Shown in pieces: positions 9,183 to 18,298 of a stretch of DNA of 64,000 nucleotides. Under the pieces are notes generated by a model. It saw only the letters and a program-made list of their open reading frames with translations, searched no databases and was not told where the DNA came from. The DNA is taken from contig NZ_JAEQND010000007.1 of assembly GCF_016722765.1 (NCBI RefSeq), forward strand, positions 282,470-346,469, read 5' to 3'. Made by a program: the position numbers and the translations under genes. Every line of letters starts with the position of its first letter. The stretch's first letter is position 1. Origin of the DNA: Ramlibacter alkalitolerans. Its GTDB lineage: Bacteria > Pseudomonadota > Gammaproteobacteria > Burkholderiales > Burkholderiaceae_C.

Positions 9183-10781
9183 GTGAGCCAAGCCCTTCCT
9201 CGCGATTTCGACGTCCTGATCGTGGGCAGCGGCCTGGCCGGCCTGTCCGCGGCCCTGCACCTGGCGCCGACGCACCGCGTGGCGATCCTGACCAAGCGCG
9301 CCATGACCGACGGCTCCAGCGGCTGGGCGCAGGGCGGCATCGCCGCCGTCATGGACCGCAACGACAGCTTCGACAGCCACGTCGACGACACGCTGGTGGC
9401 CGGCGCCGGGCTGTCCGACCCGGCGGCCACCCGCTTCGTCGTCGAGCACGCGCCGGAAAGCGTGGACTGGCTGCGCTCGCTAGGCGTGCCCTTCTCGGAA
9501 GAGGACGGCCACCTGCACCTCACCCGCGAGGGCGGCCACAGCGCGCGCCGCATCGTGCACGTGACCGACGCCACCGGCGCCGCGGTGCAGCGCACGCTGA
9601 TCGAGCGCGTGCGGCGCACGCCCAACATCACCGTGCTGGAACAGCACATGCTGGTGGACCTGATCTACGCCGCCAAGCTGGGCCAGTCGCCGAACCGCTG
9701 CCTGGGCCTGTATGCGCTGGACGAGCGCACCGACGAAGTGGTCACCTTCCGCGCGCCGCACACCATCCTGGCCACCGGCGGCGCCGGCAAGGTCTACCTG
9801 TACACGACCAACCCGGACACCGCCACCGGCGACGGCATCGCGGCCGCCTGGCGCGCCGGCTGCCGGGTGACGAACATGGAGTTCATCCAGTTCCACCCGA
9901 CCTGCCTGTACCACCCGCACGTCAAGAACTTCCTGATCTCCGAAGCGGTGCGCGGCGAGGGCGGGCGGCTGATGCTGCCGGACGGCACGCGCTTCATGCC
10001 GAACCACGATCCGCGGCTGGAACTCGCGCCGCGCGACGTCGTCGCCCGCGCCATCGACTTCGAGATGAAGAAGCACGGCCTCGACTGCGTGCTGCTGGAC
10101 ATCTCGCACCAGCCGCCGGAGTTCGTGAAGGAGCACTTCCCGAACATCCACGCCCGCTGCCTGGAGCTGGGGATCGACATCACGAAGCAGCCGATCCCGG
10201 TGGTGCCGGCGGCGCACTACACCTGCGGCGGCGTGCACACCGACCTGTCCGGCCGCACCGACCTCACGGGCCTGCACGCCATCGGCGAGACCGCCTACAC
10301 CGGCCTGCATGGCGCCAACCGGCTGGCCAGCAACTCGCTGGTGGAGTGCATGGTGTTCGCCCGCTCGGCGTCCAACGACATCCTCGCCACGCCGCTGCCC
10401 GCGCCGCCCGCGGTGCCGCAGTGGGACGACAGCCGCGTGACCGATGCCGACGAGGCCGTGGTCATCTCGCACAACTGGGACGAGCTGCGCCGCTTCATGT
10501 GGGACTACGTGGGCATAGTCCGCACCAACAAGCGCCTGGACCGCGCCGCCCACCGCATCGAGCTGCTGCAGGGCGAGATCGACGAGTTCTACGGCGCCTT
10601 CCACGTCACGCGCGACCTGCTGGAGCTGCGCAACCTGGTCACGGTGGCCGACCTGATCGTGCGCTCGGCCCGGTCGCGCCACGAAAGCCGCGGCCTGCAC
10701 TTCAGCCGCGACTACCCGCAGCTGGCGCCGGTCGCGGTGCCGACCACCCTCAGCCCGATCCACGAGCGTCCGGTGGCCTGA
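9183..10781 (+). CDS. nadB: L-aspartate oxidase
   Basis: A 532-residue flavoprotein that oxidises L-aspartate to iminoaspartate, the first step of de novo NAD synthesis. The GTG start at 9183 has GGGAGA upstream. The FAD-binding Rossmann motif [14 protein letters not shown] is at residues ~14-27, followed by the [12 protein letters not shown] stretch. [32 protein letters not shown] and [16 protein letters not shown] are typical of NadB within the succinate dehydrogenase/fumarate reductase flavoprotein family. The absence of sdh/frd neighbours and the presence of nadA and nadC 2 kb away support NadB. Confidence 0.95.
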   Translation: MSQALPRDFDVLIVGSGLAGLSAALHLAPTHRVAILTKRAMTDGSSGWAQGGIAAVMDRNDSFDSHVDDTLVAGAGLSDPAATRFVVEHAPESVDWLRSLGVPFSEEDGHLHLTREGGHSARRIVHVTDATGAAVQRTLIERVRRTPNITVLEQHMLVDLIYAAKLGQSPNRCLGLYALDERTDEVVTFRAPHTILATGGAGKVYLYTTNPDTATGDGIAAAWRAGCRVTNMEFIQFHPTCLYHPHVKNFLISEAVRGEGGRLMLPDGTRFMPNHDPRLELAPRDVVARAIDFEMKKHGLDCVLLDISHQPPEFVKEHFPNIHARCLELGIDITKQPIPVVPAAHYTCGGVHTDLSGRTDLTGLHAIGETAYTGLHGANRLASNSLVECMVFARSASNDILATPLPAPPAVPQWDDSRVTDADEAVVISHNWDELRRFMWDYVGIVRTNKRLDRAAHRIELLQGEIDEFYGAFHVTRDLLELRNLVTVADLIVRSARSRHESRGLHFSRDYPQLAPVAVPTTLSPIHERPVA

Positions 10782-10884
10782 AGGCGGCGCGATTGCGGCC
10801 CAGTGCCGCAGTCGAGCCATGAACCCCCGCAGGCACCCGCACCCCCTGGTGCCGGAGGCGAGCGCTTGCTATAACGGCGCCACC

Positions 10885-11610
10885 ATGCCGTCCCCCCGCC
10901 GCCTGTTCGGCCTCGCCGCCTGCGCCTTCATCCTGGCCGCGCCGGCCGCGCGGGCGATGGATTTCAATCTCGTCGGCGATGTGCTCGTGATGTCCGGTCC
11001 GGTCACGGGCAACGAGCTGGTGCAGTTGCGCAACTTCCTCGCCGCCGGCCCGGTCAGGCTGGTGCTGTTGCACGAAAGCCCCGGCGGCGACCTCTGGAAC
11101 GGCTACCAGGTGGGCAACCGGATCCGCTCGGAAGGCTTGCCCACCGCCGTCTCCGGCAAGTGCGAATCGGCCTGCGGCCTGATCTTCCTGGGCGGCGCCG
11201 AGCGCTCGTTCTCCGACGGACGCCCCATCGGCGTGACCATGGTGGGCCTGCACGGCGCGCACACCACCGACACGAAGCAGCCGCTGTCGGCGCTGGCGCC
11301 GCGCATGGCCTACGTGATCCGCAGCCTGACGGACGACAAGTACCCGGACGACCTGCTGGAGCGGACCGTCTACACGCGCAACGCGGACGACATCGTCTAC
11401 TCGTTCCATCCGAGCCGCTTCCGCCAGGACGGCACGCGCAAGGGCGTGGTCGAGTGCCTCAAGCAGCCGGACGTCTCCTTCAAGTGCTCGATGCTCGAAG
11501 GGCTCGATGCGCTGGCGATCGGCGTGCTCACGCAGCCGGAGGTGCTGGTGCTGCCGGAAGCGGTCAAGCAGTTGCTGCTGACCCTGCCCCTGGTTCCGGA
11601 GAGCCACTGA
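10885..11610 (+). CDS. Secreted ClpP/crotonase-fold protein of unknown function (COG3904-like)
   Basis: A 241-residue protein from the ATG at 10885, chosen because it gives a clear signal peptide (MPSPRRLFGLAACAFILAAP, cleavage near AARA); the frame is open to 10819. The central part reads HESPGGDLWNGYQVGNRIR, then a Gly/Val-rich strand and KCESACGLIFLGG. This pattern is that of periplasmic ClpP-like proteins: a GG turn, a helix with a Ser after a Cys, then a hydrophobic strand. The Ser in CESAC would be the nucleophile by analogy. Function is not known; a proteolytic role is inference. Its stop codon directly abuts the repeat element at 11611. Confidence 0.65.
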   Translation: MPSPRRLFGLAACAFILAAPAARAMDFNLVGDVLVMSGPVTGNELVQLRNFLAAGPVRLVLLHESPGGDLWNGYQVGNRIRSEGLPTAVSGKCESACGLIFLGGAERSFSDGRPIGVTMVGLHGAHTTDTKQPLSALAPRMAYVIRSLTDDKYPDDLLERTVYTRNADDIVYSFHPSRFRQDGTRKGVVECLKQPDVSFKCSMLEGLDALAIGVLTQPEVLVLPEAVKQLLLTLPLVPESH

Positions 11611-11832
11611 AGAAGCTGTGAACGAATTGCTCGCACCCGCGTGAGGCCGCCATGAACCTCCTCTTGCTCTCAGGACCGCGCCCTGCGGCCTCACCCTTCG
11701 GGCCGGGGCGCCTCGAGACGCATGCCGTCGTTGCGCCCCTTGCCCAGGCGGCCAGCCTGGGCTGCGGGTCGCGCCTAGGCCTGCGCCCCGATGCGCCCCG
11801 TCGCGGGCACGATCAATTCATTCACAGCTTCT
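11611..11832. mobile_element. MITE-like 222-bp element with 19-bp terminal inverted repeats
   Basis: The left end AGAAGCTGTGAACGAATTG (11611-11629) and the reverse complement of the right end (11814-11832) match at 18 of 19 positions. Between them is ~185 bp of GC-rich sequence with internal palindromic parts (for example around the CTCGAG at 11711) and no credible gene. It fills the gap between two plus-strand genes exactly: the left end follows a TGA and the right end is three bases before an ATG. No clear target duplication is visible. A miniature inverted-repeat element or an RNA-forming extragenic repeat are both possible. Confidence 0.55.
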
Positions 11833-11835
11833 GAG

Positions 11836-12258
11836 ATGACGCCGGCGCGCGAACAGTTCGTGGCCGGCGCGCTGGCGATCGCGGTCGGCGCGGCCGTGGC
11901 ATTGGCGATGCTGTACGCGCCCGGCGGCGCCCGCGCGCCGGCCTGGGTGATCTATGCCGCCGCCGGCGCCTTCGTGCTCGCGGGCCTGACGCTGATCGCG
12001 CAGGGCACCGGCCGGCGCCTGCTGGCGCGCTGGCTGCCGGCGCTCGTGATCGCCTGCCTGGTGGCGCCTGCCGCCTGGATCGCCCTTGGCGCCGGCCCAC
12101 GCCGCTGCCTGGTCAGCGTCTGGGCTTCCGGCGGCCGGCTGCTGGGCCGGCACTCGGACCTGCTGTGCCGCCTGGCCTTCGGTGCCGGCGCGGTGCTGGG
12201 CCTGCTGATGCTGCTGCTGGCCGTCCGTGAAGCCCTGCGCAACGACCTCGATCCCTGA
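11836..12258 (+). CDS. Small four-helix membrane protein of unknown function
   Basis: A 140-residue protein from the ATG at 11836, three bases after the repeat element; the frame is open to 11791, inside that element, which makes the later start more likely. Four hydrophobic segments are visible (about residues 8-27, 36-55, 65-84 and 108-129), with short charged loops and two Cys in the third loop (RRCLV and DLLCRL). I recognise no family. It overlaps no neighbour and has no strong ribosome site, so it could be weakly expressed. Codon use matches the surrounding genes. Confidence 0.5.
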   Translation: MTPAREQFVAGALAIAVGAAVALAMLYAPGGARAPAWVIYAAAGAFVLAGLTLIAQGTGRRLLARWLPALVIACLVAPAAWIALGAGPRRCLVSVWASGGRLLGRHSDLLCRLAFGAGAVLGLLMLLLAVREALRNDLDP

Positions 12259-12306
12259 ACGGGCGCCGATCGGCCTACCATGGCAGGTCCAGCCAGGGGA
12301 GGTCAC

Positions 12307-12600
12307 GTGTACGGCTTGATTTCCAAACTGAAGGCGGAGCCCGGCCAGCGGGAGGCGCTCATGGCGATCCTGCTGCAGGGCACCCGGGCGATGCCCGGCT
12401 GCATCCACTACATCATCGGCAGGGACACCCAGGACGAGCGCACGCTCTGGGTGGTGGAGACCTGGGACAGCCCGCAGGCCCACCGGTCCTCGCTGGCCCT
12501 GCCCGAGGTGGTGGAGGCGATGACGCGCGGCAAGCCGCTGATCGCCGCCATCGAGCAACGGGTGGAGACGGAGCCGCTCGAGACGACGAGCTGCAGCTGA
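12307..12600 (+). CDS. Antibiotic-biosynthesis-monooxygenase (ABM) domain protein, putative quinol monooxygenase
   Basis: A 97-residue single ABM-domain protein (dimeric ferredoxin-like fold). I use the GTG at 12307 because AGGGGAGG lies just upstream; a longer frame reaches 12280. Family features are the opening strand MYGLISKLKAEPGQ, the MPGCIHYIIGRD loop, WVVETWDSPQAH with the ETW typical of YgiN-like enzymes, and a terminal helix. Relatives oxidise quinols or similar aromatics, or are uncharacterised. It converges on nadA with 7 bases between stops, and there is no linked biosynthetic cluster. Confidence 0.75.
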   Translation: MYGLISKLKAEPGQREALMAILLQGTRAMPGCIHYIIGRDTQDERTLWVVETWDSPQAHRSSLALPEVVEAMTRGKPLIAAIEQRVETEPLETTSCS

Positions 12601-12607
12601 ACGCGGC

Positions 12608-13726
12608 TCAAGCCGCGCCGATGTTCGGCACCAGTGCGCCCGCCGGCTGGCCCGCCTTGAGCGCCGCCGTGAAGGCCAGCATCCGGTCGATCGGTACGCG
12701 TGCGCGGTCGATGATCGCCGGATCGACGAACACCTCGTTGGCGCCGGTCTCCAGCACGTGGGCCAGGCCGGCCAGCCCGTTCATGGCCATCCACGGGCAA
12801 TGCGCGCAGCTCTTGCACGTGGCGCTGTTGCCCGCGGTCGGCGCCTCGATGAACACCTTGCCGGGGTTGAGCGTGCGCAGCTTGTGCATCATGCCGTTGT
12901 CGGTGGCCACGATGAACTCGCGCGCATCCATCTCGCGCGCCGCCTTCAGGATCGCGGAGGTGGACCCGACCGCATCGGCCAGGGCCACCACGTCGGCCGG
13001 CGACTCGGGGTGCACCAGCACCCTGGCATTGGGGTACTGCTTCTTCAGGTCCTCCAGCTCGAAGGCCTTGAACTCGTCGTGCACGATGCACGAGCCGTTC
13101 CAGAACACCATGTCGGCGCCGGTCTCGCGCTGGATGTAGCTGCCCAGGTGCTTGTCGGGCGCCCACAGGATCTTGTGGCCCTTCGCCTTGAGCGCGCCGA
13201 CGATGTCGAGCGCGCAGCTCGAAGTCACGAGCCAGTCCGAGCGCGCCTTCACCGCCGCACTGGTGTTGGCGTAGACGACGACCGTGCGGTCCGGGTGGGC
13301 GTTGCAGAAGGCGTCGAACTCCTCTTCCGGGCAGCCGAGGTCGAGCGAGCAGGTCGCATCCAGGTCGGGCATCAGCACGCGCTTTTCCGGCGACAGGATC
13401 TTGGACGTCTCGCCCATGAACTTCACGCCGGAGACCACCAGCGTCTGCGCCGGGTGCTCGCGGCCGAAGCGCGCCATCTCCAGCGAGTCGCTGACGATGC
13501 CGCCGGTTTCTTCCGCCAGGTCCTGCAGGTCGGGGTGCACGTAGTAGTGCGACACCATCACCGCATTGCGTTCCTCGAGCAGGCGCTTGATCTTTTCCTT
13601 CAGCGCCGCGCGCTCCGCCGGCGCGGGCTCCACGGGAACCCGGGCCCAGGCGTGCTTGGTGTCGCAGGTGTTGCCGGGCAGCGGATGTTCGTACTCGACG
13701 TCCTTGATGGGAATCACGGCGCTCAT
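12608..13726 (-). CDS. nadA: Quinolinate synthase A
   Basis: A 372-residue enzyme that condenses iminoaspartate with dihydroxyacetone phosphate to quinolinate, using an oxygen-sensitive [4Fe-4S] cluster. Start ATG at 13726. Visible features are [20 protein letters not shown] in the first domain, the first cluster-region Cys in [33 protein letters not shown], and the C-terminal [13 protein letters not shown], which holds the last ligand. The ATG overlaps the nadC stop (ATGA), so nadC-nadA are translationally coupled on the minus strand. nadB is on the opposite strand 1.8 kb away. Confidence 0.95.
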   Translation of the reverse strand: MSAVIPIKDVEYEHPLPGNTCDTKHAWARVPVEPAPAERAALKEKIKRLLEERNAVMVSHYYVHPDLQDLAEETGGIVSDSLEMARFGREHPAQTLVVSGVKFMGETSKILSPEKRVLMPDLDATCSLDLGCPEEEFDAFCNAHPDRTVVVYANTSAAVKARSDWLVTSSCALDIVGALKAKGHKILWAPDKHLGSYIQRETGADMVFWNGSCIVHDEFKAFELEDLKKQYPNARVLVHPESPADVVALADAVGSTSAILKAAREMDAREFIVATDNGMMHKLRTLNPGKVFIEAPTAGNSATCKSCAHCPWMAMNGLAGLAHVLETGANEVFVDPAIIDRARVPIDRMLAFTAALKAGQPAGALVPNIGAA

Positions 13727-14589
13727 GAGGTTTCTTTCAGGCGCATGGAGAAGTCCGTCGCCTTCACGTCCTTGGTCAAGGTGCCGATGGAGATGCGGTC
13801 GACGCCCGTCTCCGCAAGGTCGCGCACGGTCTCGAGCGTCACGCCGCCGGAAATCTCCAGGATCGCGCGGCCGGCATTGATGCGCACCGCCTCGCGCAGG
13901 GTGGGCAGGTCCATGTTGTCCAGCAGGACCATGCCGGCCCCGGCGTCCAGCGCCTCCTGCAACTGGGCCAGCGTCTCGACCTCGATCTCGATGAAGCTCG
14001 CGTGCGCGGCGACGCGCTGCGCCGCCTGCAGCACCGGCACGACGCCACCGGCTGCCGCGATGTGGTTCTCCTTGATCAGCACGGCGTCGTACAGGCCGAT
14101 GCGGTGGTTCAGGCCACCGCCGGTCCGGACCGCGTACTTCTGCGCCAGCCGCAGGCCGGGCAGCGTCTTGCGGGTGTCGACGATGCGCGCGCGCGTGCCG
14201 CGCACCGCCTCCACGTAGCTCGCGGTCCTGGTCGCCACGGCACTGAGCAACTGGAGGAAATTGAGCGCCGTGCGTTCCGCCGTGAGCAGCCCGCGGGCGG
14301 AGCCCTCCAGTTCGAGCACGACCTGGTCGGCGCTGCAGCGCTCGCCCTCGCCCACCAGCCAGCGCAGCTGCACGCCGGGATCCACCTGCCGCAGCACGGC
14401 CTCGGCCCACGGTGCGCCGCAGATCACCGCGCTCTCGCGCGCCAGCACGCGCCCGCGCGCCTGCCGGCCTTCGGGGACGAGCCCCGCCGTCAGGTCGCCC
14501 GCGCCCACGTCTTCCGCCAGCGCGCGGGCGGCGTCGCTGCGGGCCAGTTCCGCCAGTGCGGACAGGGAGAAATCGAACACGCCACTCAT
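13723..14589 (-). CDS. nadC: Nicotinate-nucleotide pyrophosphorylase (carboxylating), quinolinate phosphoribosyltransferase
   Basis: A 288-residue enzyme converting quinolinate and PRPP to nicotinate mononucleotide. Start ATG at 14589 ([12 protein letters not shown]). The N-terminal domain has the [15 protein letters not shown] motif; the barrel has [54 protein letters not shown] and [16 protein letters not shown], all diagnostic. It is upstream of and overlaps nadA, giving the order nadC-nadA. The 69-base gap to the divergent thioesterase gene must contain the promoter. Confidence 0.95.
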   Translation of the reverse strand: MSGVFDFSLSALAELARSDAARALAEDVGAGDLTAGLVPEGRQARGRVLARESAVICGAPWAEAVLRQVDPGVQLRWLVGEGERCSADQVVLELEGSARGLLTAERTALNFLQLLSAVATRTASYVEAVRGTRARIVDTRKTLPGLRLAQKYAVRTGGGLNHRIGLYDAVLIKENHIAAAGGVVPVLQAAQRVAAHASFIEIEVETLAQLQEALDAGAGMVLLDNMDLPTLREAVRINAGRAILEISGGVTLETVRDLAETGVDRISIGTLTKDVKATDFSMRLKETS

Positions 14590-14658
14590 GTGCCGAGCAT
14601 AACCGCCGCGGCATGCCCCCGCTGGCGCGCGGCCTGCCGCGCCGCTACAGTCGCGCGC

Positions 14659-15057
14659 ATGAACCTCGCCGAGATCCAGCAGCTGCTCGCACCGCTCTTC
14701 CCCGGCCTGATGGGCGTGCAGCTCACCGAGCTGACGCCCGAGCGCGTGGTGGCCACGATGCGCGTGCGGCCCGAGCTGTGCACGGCCGGCGGCATCCTGC
14801 ACGGGGGCGCCCACATGGCGTTCGCCGACACCCTGGGCGCCGTCGGCACCGTGCTGAACCTGCCGCACGGCAAGCGCACGACGACCACCGACTCCAGCAC
14901 CAAGTTCATCGGCGGTGCGGCCGTCGACACGACGGTCACCGGCGAGAGCGTCGCGCTGCACCGCGGCCGCACCACGATGGTCTGGCAGACCACCATCCGC
15001 AACGAGCAGGGCAAGCTCTGCTCGGTGGTGACGCAGACGCAGCTGGTGCTGGATTAG
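14659..15057 (+). CDS. PaaI-type hotdog-fold thioesterase
   Basis: A 132-residue protein from the ATG at 14659. The hotdog-fold signature ILHGGAHMAFADTLGAVGT (residues ~47-65) has the HGG loop and the acidic residue (FAD) used as catalytic base in PaaI/YdiI thioesterases. The later strand TDSSTKFIGGA is also typical. Substrate is an acyl-CoA or aryl-CoA that cannot be specified. It is divergent from nadC and 72 bases upstream of the thioredoxin gene. Confidence 0.85.
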   Translation: MNLAEIQQLLAPLFPGLMGVQLTELTPERVVATMRVRPELCTAGGILHGGAHMAFADTLGAVGTVLNLPHGKRTTTTDSSTKFIGGAAVDTTVTGESVALHRGRTTMVWQTTIRNEQGKLCSVVTQTQLVLD

Positions 15058-15129
15058 GCGCGGTTGCTCCCACAGGCGCTGGCGCGCGCCGCTGACGGCC
15101 GGTGCGGCGTGCGCCCTGACAATGGGGCG

Positions 15130-15462
15130 ATGGACTCGACCTATTCCCCCACGCAACCCGCCCGCGCGGAGGTGGATGCGTACGCCGGCGCCACCGTGCT
15201 GGACTTCGGCACCAACTGGTGCGGCTGGTGCCGCAACGCCCAGCCGCTGATCGCGCAGGCGCTGGGCTCGCAGCCGCAGGTGCGTCATCTCCAGGTGGAA
15301 GACGGCCCCGGGCGGCCGCTCGGGCGCAGCTTCCGCGTCAAGCTCTGGCCGACGCTGGTCTTCCTGAAGGACGGCCAGGAGGTCGCCCGCGTCGTGCGGC
15401 CGTCGAACGTCGACGAACTGCGCGACGCGCTGGCGAAGGTCAGCGACGATGTGAAGGCGTAA
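15130..15462 (+). CDS. Thioredoxin family protein
   Basis: A 110-residue cytoplasmic thioredoxin-fold protein. I use the ATG at 15130; an ATG-less upstream extension to 15064 looks non-coding. The active site is W30-C31-G32-W33-C34 in the strand LDFGTNWCGWC, with a Trp-for-Pro change between the cysteines relative to CGPC. The cis-proline is present in KLWPTLVFL. There is no signal peptide. Probable role: disulfide reduction or peroxide defence. Close relatives in Burkholderiales are annotated only as thioredoxin family. Confidence 0.8.
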   Translation: MDSTYSPTQPARAEVDAYAGATVLDFGTNWCGWCRNAQPLIAQALGSQPQVRHLQVEDGPGRPLGRSFRVKLWPTLVFLKDGQEVARVVRPSNVDELRDALAKVSDDVKA

Positions 15463-15491
15463 GGACGGCGCAGGAAGCACCATGGCGCCTG

Positions 15492-15578
15492 CGTAGGCTG
15501 GCGGTGGAGCGGAGCGAAACCCCAGCGATGCTCGCAGAGCTGGGGTTCCGGCGCTTCGCGCGTCACCACCAGCCTACG
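15492..15578. repeat. REP-like extragenic palindrome (CGTAGGCTGG family)
   Basis: An 87-bp imperfect palindrome in the 191-base gap between convergent genes. The outer arms CGTAGGCTGGCGGTG (15492-15506) and the reverse complement of 15564-15578 match at 14 of 15 positions. Inside, ACCCCAGC pairs with GCTGGGGT. The element folds into one long hairpin. It may also serve as a bidirectional transcription stop for the thioredoxin and lipoprotein genes, although T-tracts are lacking. The core recurs at 7934 and 28190. Confidence 0.6.
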
Positions 15579-15653
15579 GGTCAGGCCCCGCCGTTACCCC
15601 AGCGGGCCTGCCGTTAGCGCCAGCGAGCCCGCCGGCGTTTCCAGCCCGAACGC

Positions 15654-16313
15654 CTAGTTCGCCGCGAAGCAATACAGCCGGCCATCACCGCCCGTCGCCT
15701 TGAGCGACTCCAGGCTGCAGCCGCGGCTCGGATGCGAGGAGTTCCAGGATTTCGCCGGCGGCTCCTCGTTCAGGCCTGTGCGGTCGTGGTGCCCAACGAT
15801 AGCCGAGCCCTCGCCGCTCTTCGTCCAGTTGCCGCAGGTGCTGTCGCCGGCCGCCGCCATGGCGCGCCCATCCGGCGAGGAACCGGTCAGCACGTCGTGC
15901 ATGTTCACGGCGTCGCCGCGGCCCATCACCATGTCGCCGCGTTCCGTCAGCGCCGTCTGCTTGGTGATGCGATTGGTGGCATGCAGTTCGTCGACGCTGC
16001 CGGCGATCACCTCGCCCTTGGCGTTCATCCACGGGCCGCGGCCGATGCGGTCGCGCGCGTTCACGCCGCCGGCGCCGGTGGTGCTCAGGTAGGCGCGCCA
16101 GGTCTTGCCGCCGGCACCGGCGGCCGAAGCGAGGGTCTGGCAATAGCGGTCGGCGCCGGCCAGGCCGCCGAAGTCCGCGCCTTTGCCGGGATTGGCGCTG
16201 GTGACGAAGAAGCTCATCTTGTTGCCACTGGAGCTGAAAGGTCCCATGCCGGAGCATGCCGCGACGATGGCGGCGGAACCGGCGAGGACCAGGACGAGGG
16301 CAGTACGGCGCAT
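15654..16313 (-). CDS. Lipoprotein with collagen XVIII/endostatin-type lectin-fold domain
   Basis: A 219-residue predicted outer-membrane or periplasmic lipoprotein. I use the ATG at 16313, which has GGAG ten bases upstream; a GTG at 16322 is too close to it. The signal ends in a lipobox VAAC with Cys at ~20. The rest (MSFFVTSANPGKGADFGGLAGADRYC..., quoted here only by its first part MSFFVTSANPGKGADFGG) matches bacterial proteins with a C-type-lectin/endostatin-like fold: G-rich turns, GKTWRAYLST, the paired Cys of GDSTCGNWTKSG and a final RLYCFA. Function is unknown; binding to polysaccharide or host matrix is speculation from the fold. Confidence 0.65.
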   Translation of the reverse strand: MRRTALVLVLAGSAAIVAACSGMGPFSSSGNKMSFFVTSANPGKGADFGGLAGADRYCQTLASAAGAGGKTWRAYLSTTGAGGVNARDRIGRGPWMNAKGEVIAGSVDELHATNRITKQTALTERGDMVMGRGDAVNMHDVLTGSSPDGRAMAAAGDSTCGNWTKSGEGSAIVGHHDRTGLNEEPPAKSWNSSHPSRGCSLESLKATGGDGRLYCFAAN

Positions 16314-16414
16314 GAGGGGCACTCCATTGTGGTTAGGACCCGCAGTCTCGTGCAGCGGCCTGCCCCGCGGACTGCGGGAAGCTCCCTAGGTAACGGATGG
16401 AATAAATGGGGGCG

Positions 16415-17419
16415 TTAGCCGCGCTCGGCCGCAGGATCGCGCCCCATCAGCGCGGCAACCGCCTGCGCCGGCGACACGCGCCCGTCCAGCAGGTCCACCA
16501 CACCGGCCGCAATGGGCATTTCGACGCCGAGGCGGCTCGCCCGCTCCACCACCGTGCGCGCGCTGTACACGCCTTCGGCCACGTGGCCGAGCGAGGCGAC
16601 GGCCTGCTGCAGCGTGCGCCCCTCCGCCAGCAGCAGGCCCACGCGCCGGTTCCGGCTCAGGTCGCCGGTGGCGGTGAGCACCAGGTCACCGAGGCCCGAG
16701 AGGCCCATGAAAGTGTCGACGCGTGCGCCGAGCGCCACCCCCAGGCGGGTCATCTCCGCCAGGCCGCGCGTGACGAGGGCGGCGCGCGCATTGAGGCCGA
16801 GGGCCAGGCCGTCGCACAGGCCGGTGGCGATGGCCAGCACGTTCTTCACCGCGCCACCGACTTCGACGCCGGCGAGGTCGTCGTTGACGTACACCCGCAG
16901 GGTCGGACCGTGGAAGGCGGCCACCAGCGCTTCCCGCACGGCCGCCGCATCGCTCGCAGCCACCAGCGCGGTCGGCTGGCCACGGGCGACTTCCTGGGCG
17001 AAGCTGGGGCCGCTGAGGGCGCCGGCGGCCAGCTGCGGCGCCACTTCCGCCCGCACCTCGTGTCCGAGCAGGCCGTAGGGCTGTGCGACCGGCGCCTCGA
17101 AGCCCTTGCAAAGCCAGGCCACGGGCCGCGTGCAGCCGGCCACGGAAACCAGCATCTGGCGCAATCCCGCCATCGGCGTGGCGATGATCACCACGTCGTG
17201 GCGCTGGGCCAGCATGCCGGGCTCACCGTCGGCACGCGATGCCACGCGCACGCCGGCAGGCAGCCGGTGGCCGGGAAGATAGGCGGTGTTCTCGCCCCGG
17301 CCGGCGATCGCGGCGGCCTGCGCCGCGTCGCGCGCCCAGAGCGTGACCCGATGGCGCTGGCCGGCGCTGATGGCCAGCGCCGTGCCCCAGGCACCGGCCC
17401 CGAGCACGAGGATGTCCAT
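16415..17419 (-). CDS. gpsA: Glycerol-3-phosphate dehydrogenase [NAD(P)+]
   Basis: A 334-residue cytoplasmic enzyme reducing dihydroxyacetone phosphate to sn-glycerol-3-phosphate for phospholipid synthesis. The N-terminal NAD-binding motif [12 protein letters not shown] starts at residue 5. VWLCKGFE-like and [19 protein letters not shown] stretches follow, then the catalytic Lys region [18 protein letters not shown] and [20 protein letters not shown]. It is downstream of secB (21 bases) in the minus-strand group rhodanese-grxC-secB-gpsA, a conserved Burkholderiales order. Confidence 0.95.
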   Translation of the reverse strand: MDILVLGAGAWGTALAISAGQRHRVTLWARDAAQAAAIAGRGENTAYLPGHRLPAGVRVASRADGEPGMLAQRHDVVIIATPMAGLRQMLVSVAGCTRPVAWLCKGFEAPVAQPYGLLGHEVRAEVAPQLAAGALSGPSFAQEVARGQPTALVAASDAAAVREALVAAFHGPTLRVYVNDDLAGVEVGGAVKNVLAIATGLCDGLALGLNARAALVTRGLAEMTRLGVALGARVDTFMGLSGLGDLVLTATGDLSRNRRVGLLLAEGRTLQQAVASLGHVAEGVYSARTVVERASRLGVEMPIAAGVVDLLDGRVSPAQAVAALMGRDPAAERG

Positions 17420-17440
17420 GAGCCGGGCGCCGGACCCGCG

Positions 17441-17908
17441 TCAGGCGGAGGTGATGATCGGCGAAGCCTCGCCGCCCTGCGCCTGCTGGGCCTGCTGCTG
17501 CTCGTACATGGCCTGGAAGTTGATTTCAGCCAGGTGCACGGGCGGGAAGCCGGCGCGGGTCACGATGTCGGCGACGTTGCCGCGCAGGTAGGGGTAGACG
17601 ATCTGCGGGCAGGCGCTGCCCATGATCGCCTGCATCTGTTCCGGCGGCACGTTGCGGATCTCGAAGATGCCGGCCTGCTTGACCTCCACCAGGAACACGG
17701 TGCGGTCCTTGATCTTGGTCGTGACGGTGGCGGACACGGCCACCTCGTAGACGCCGTCGGCGGCCTGCTGCGCCTCGACACCGAGCTGGATGTCGACGCT
17801 GGGCTGCTCCTGGTCCAGCAGGATGGCCGGGCTGTTGGGCTGCTCCAGCGAAGCCTCCTTCATGTAGACGCGCTGGATCTGGAACACGGGATCGTTGTTG
17901 TCGGCCAT
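17441..17908 (-). CDS. secB: Protein-export chaperone SecB
   Basis: A 155-residue cytoplasmic tetrameric chaperone that keeps preproteins unfolded and hands them to SecA. The typical core is present: [19 protein letters not shown] near the start, [23 protein letters not shown] and [20 protein letters not shown] with [12 protein letters not shown] after it. The C-terminus is short and lacks an obvious zinc-like SecA-binding cluster, being Gln/Ala-rich. A strong terminator lies between grxC and secB, so secB probably has its own promoter in the 17909-18016 gap and shares a transcript with gpsA. Confidence 0.96.
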   Translation of the reverse strand: MADNNDPVFQIQRVYMKEASLEQPNSPAILLDQEQPSVDIQLGVEAQQAADGVYEVAVSATVTTKIKDRTVFLVEVKQAGIFEIRNVPPEQMQAIMGSACPQIVYPYLRGNVADIVTRAGFPPVHLAEINFQAMYEQQQAQQAQGGEASPIITSA

Positions 17909-17932
17909 CTCTGGTTGCCTCGGTTGCGAATG

Positions 17933-17962
17933 AAAAAGCCCGCCGGGACGCTCCCGGCGGGC
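17933..17962 (-). terminator. Rho-independent terminator after grxC
   Basis: GCCCGCCGGGA (17938-17948), loop CGC, TCCCGGCGGGC (17952-17962): a perfect 11-bp stem. On the minus strand it is followed by five T residues (A-tract 17933-17937). It lies 55 bases past the grxC stop and just upstream of secB, so it separates the two transcription units. Confidence 0.85.
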
Positions 17963-18016
17963 GCAGTTTGCGTCAGCCCGCCATTATCTCAGGCCGGCGG
18001 AAGGCCCAGAAACGCC

Positions 18017-18277
18017 TCAGCTGGCCTTGAGCAGCGGCGCCAGGCCGCCACGGCTGTCGAGCGCCATCAGGTCGTCGCAGCCGCCCACGTGCGTTTCGCC
18101 GATGAAGATCTGCGGCACCGTGCGGCGGCCGGTGATCTCCATCATCTTCATCCGCTCCTCGGGCTGCATGTCGACGCGGATCTCCTCGATCTGCTCGACT
18201 CCCTTGGATTTGAGGATCTGCTTGGCACGGATGCAATAAGGGCATACGGCCGTGGTGTACATCTTGACTGGCTGCAT
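18017..18277 (-). CDS. grxC: Glutaredoxin 3
   Basis: An 86-residue dithiol glutaredoxin. The active site is CPYC at residues 12-15, with the TVP cis-proline loop (RRTVPQIFIG) and the glutathione-binding GGCDDL turn. Reduces protein disulfides and glutathione mixed disulfides in the cytoplasm. It lies 21 bases after the rhodanese gene on the minus strand and is followed by the terminator at 17933-17962. Confidence 0.94.
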   Translation of the reverse strand: MQPVKMYTTAVCPYCIRAKQILKSKGVEQIEEIRVDMQPEERMKMMEITGRRTVPQIFIGETHVGGCDDLMALDSRGGLAPLLKAS

Positions 18278-18298
18278 TCGACGTTAGATGGGGGTGGT

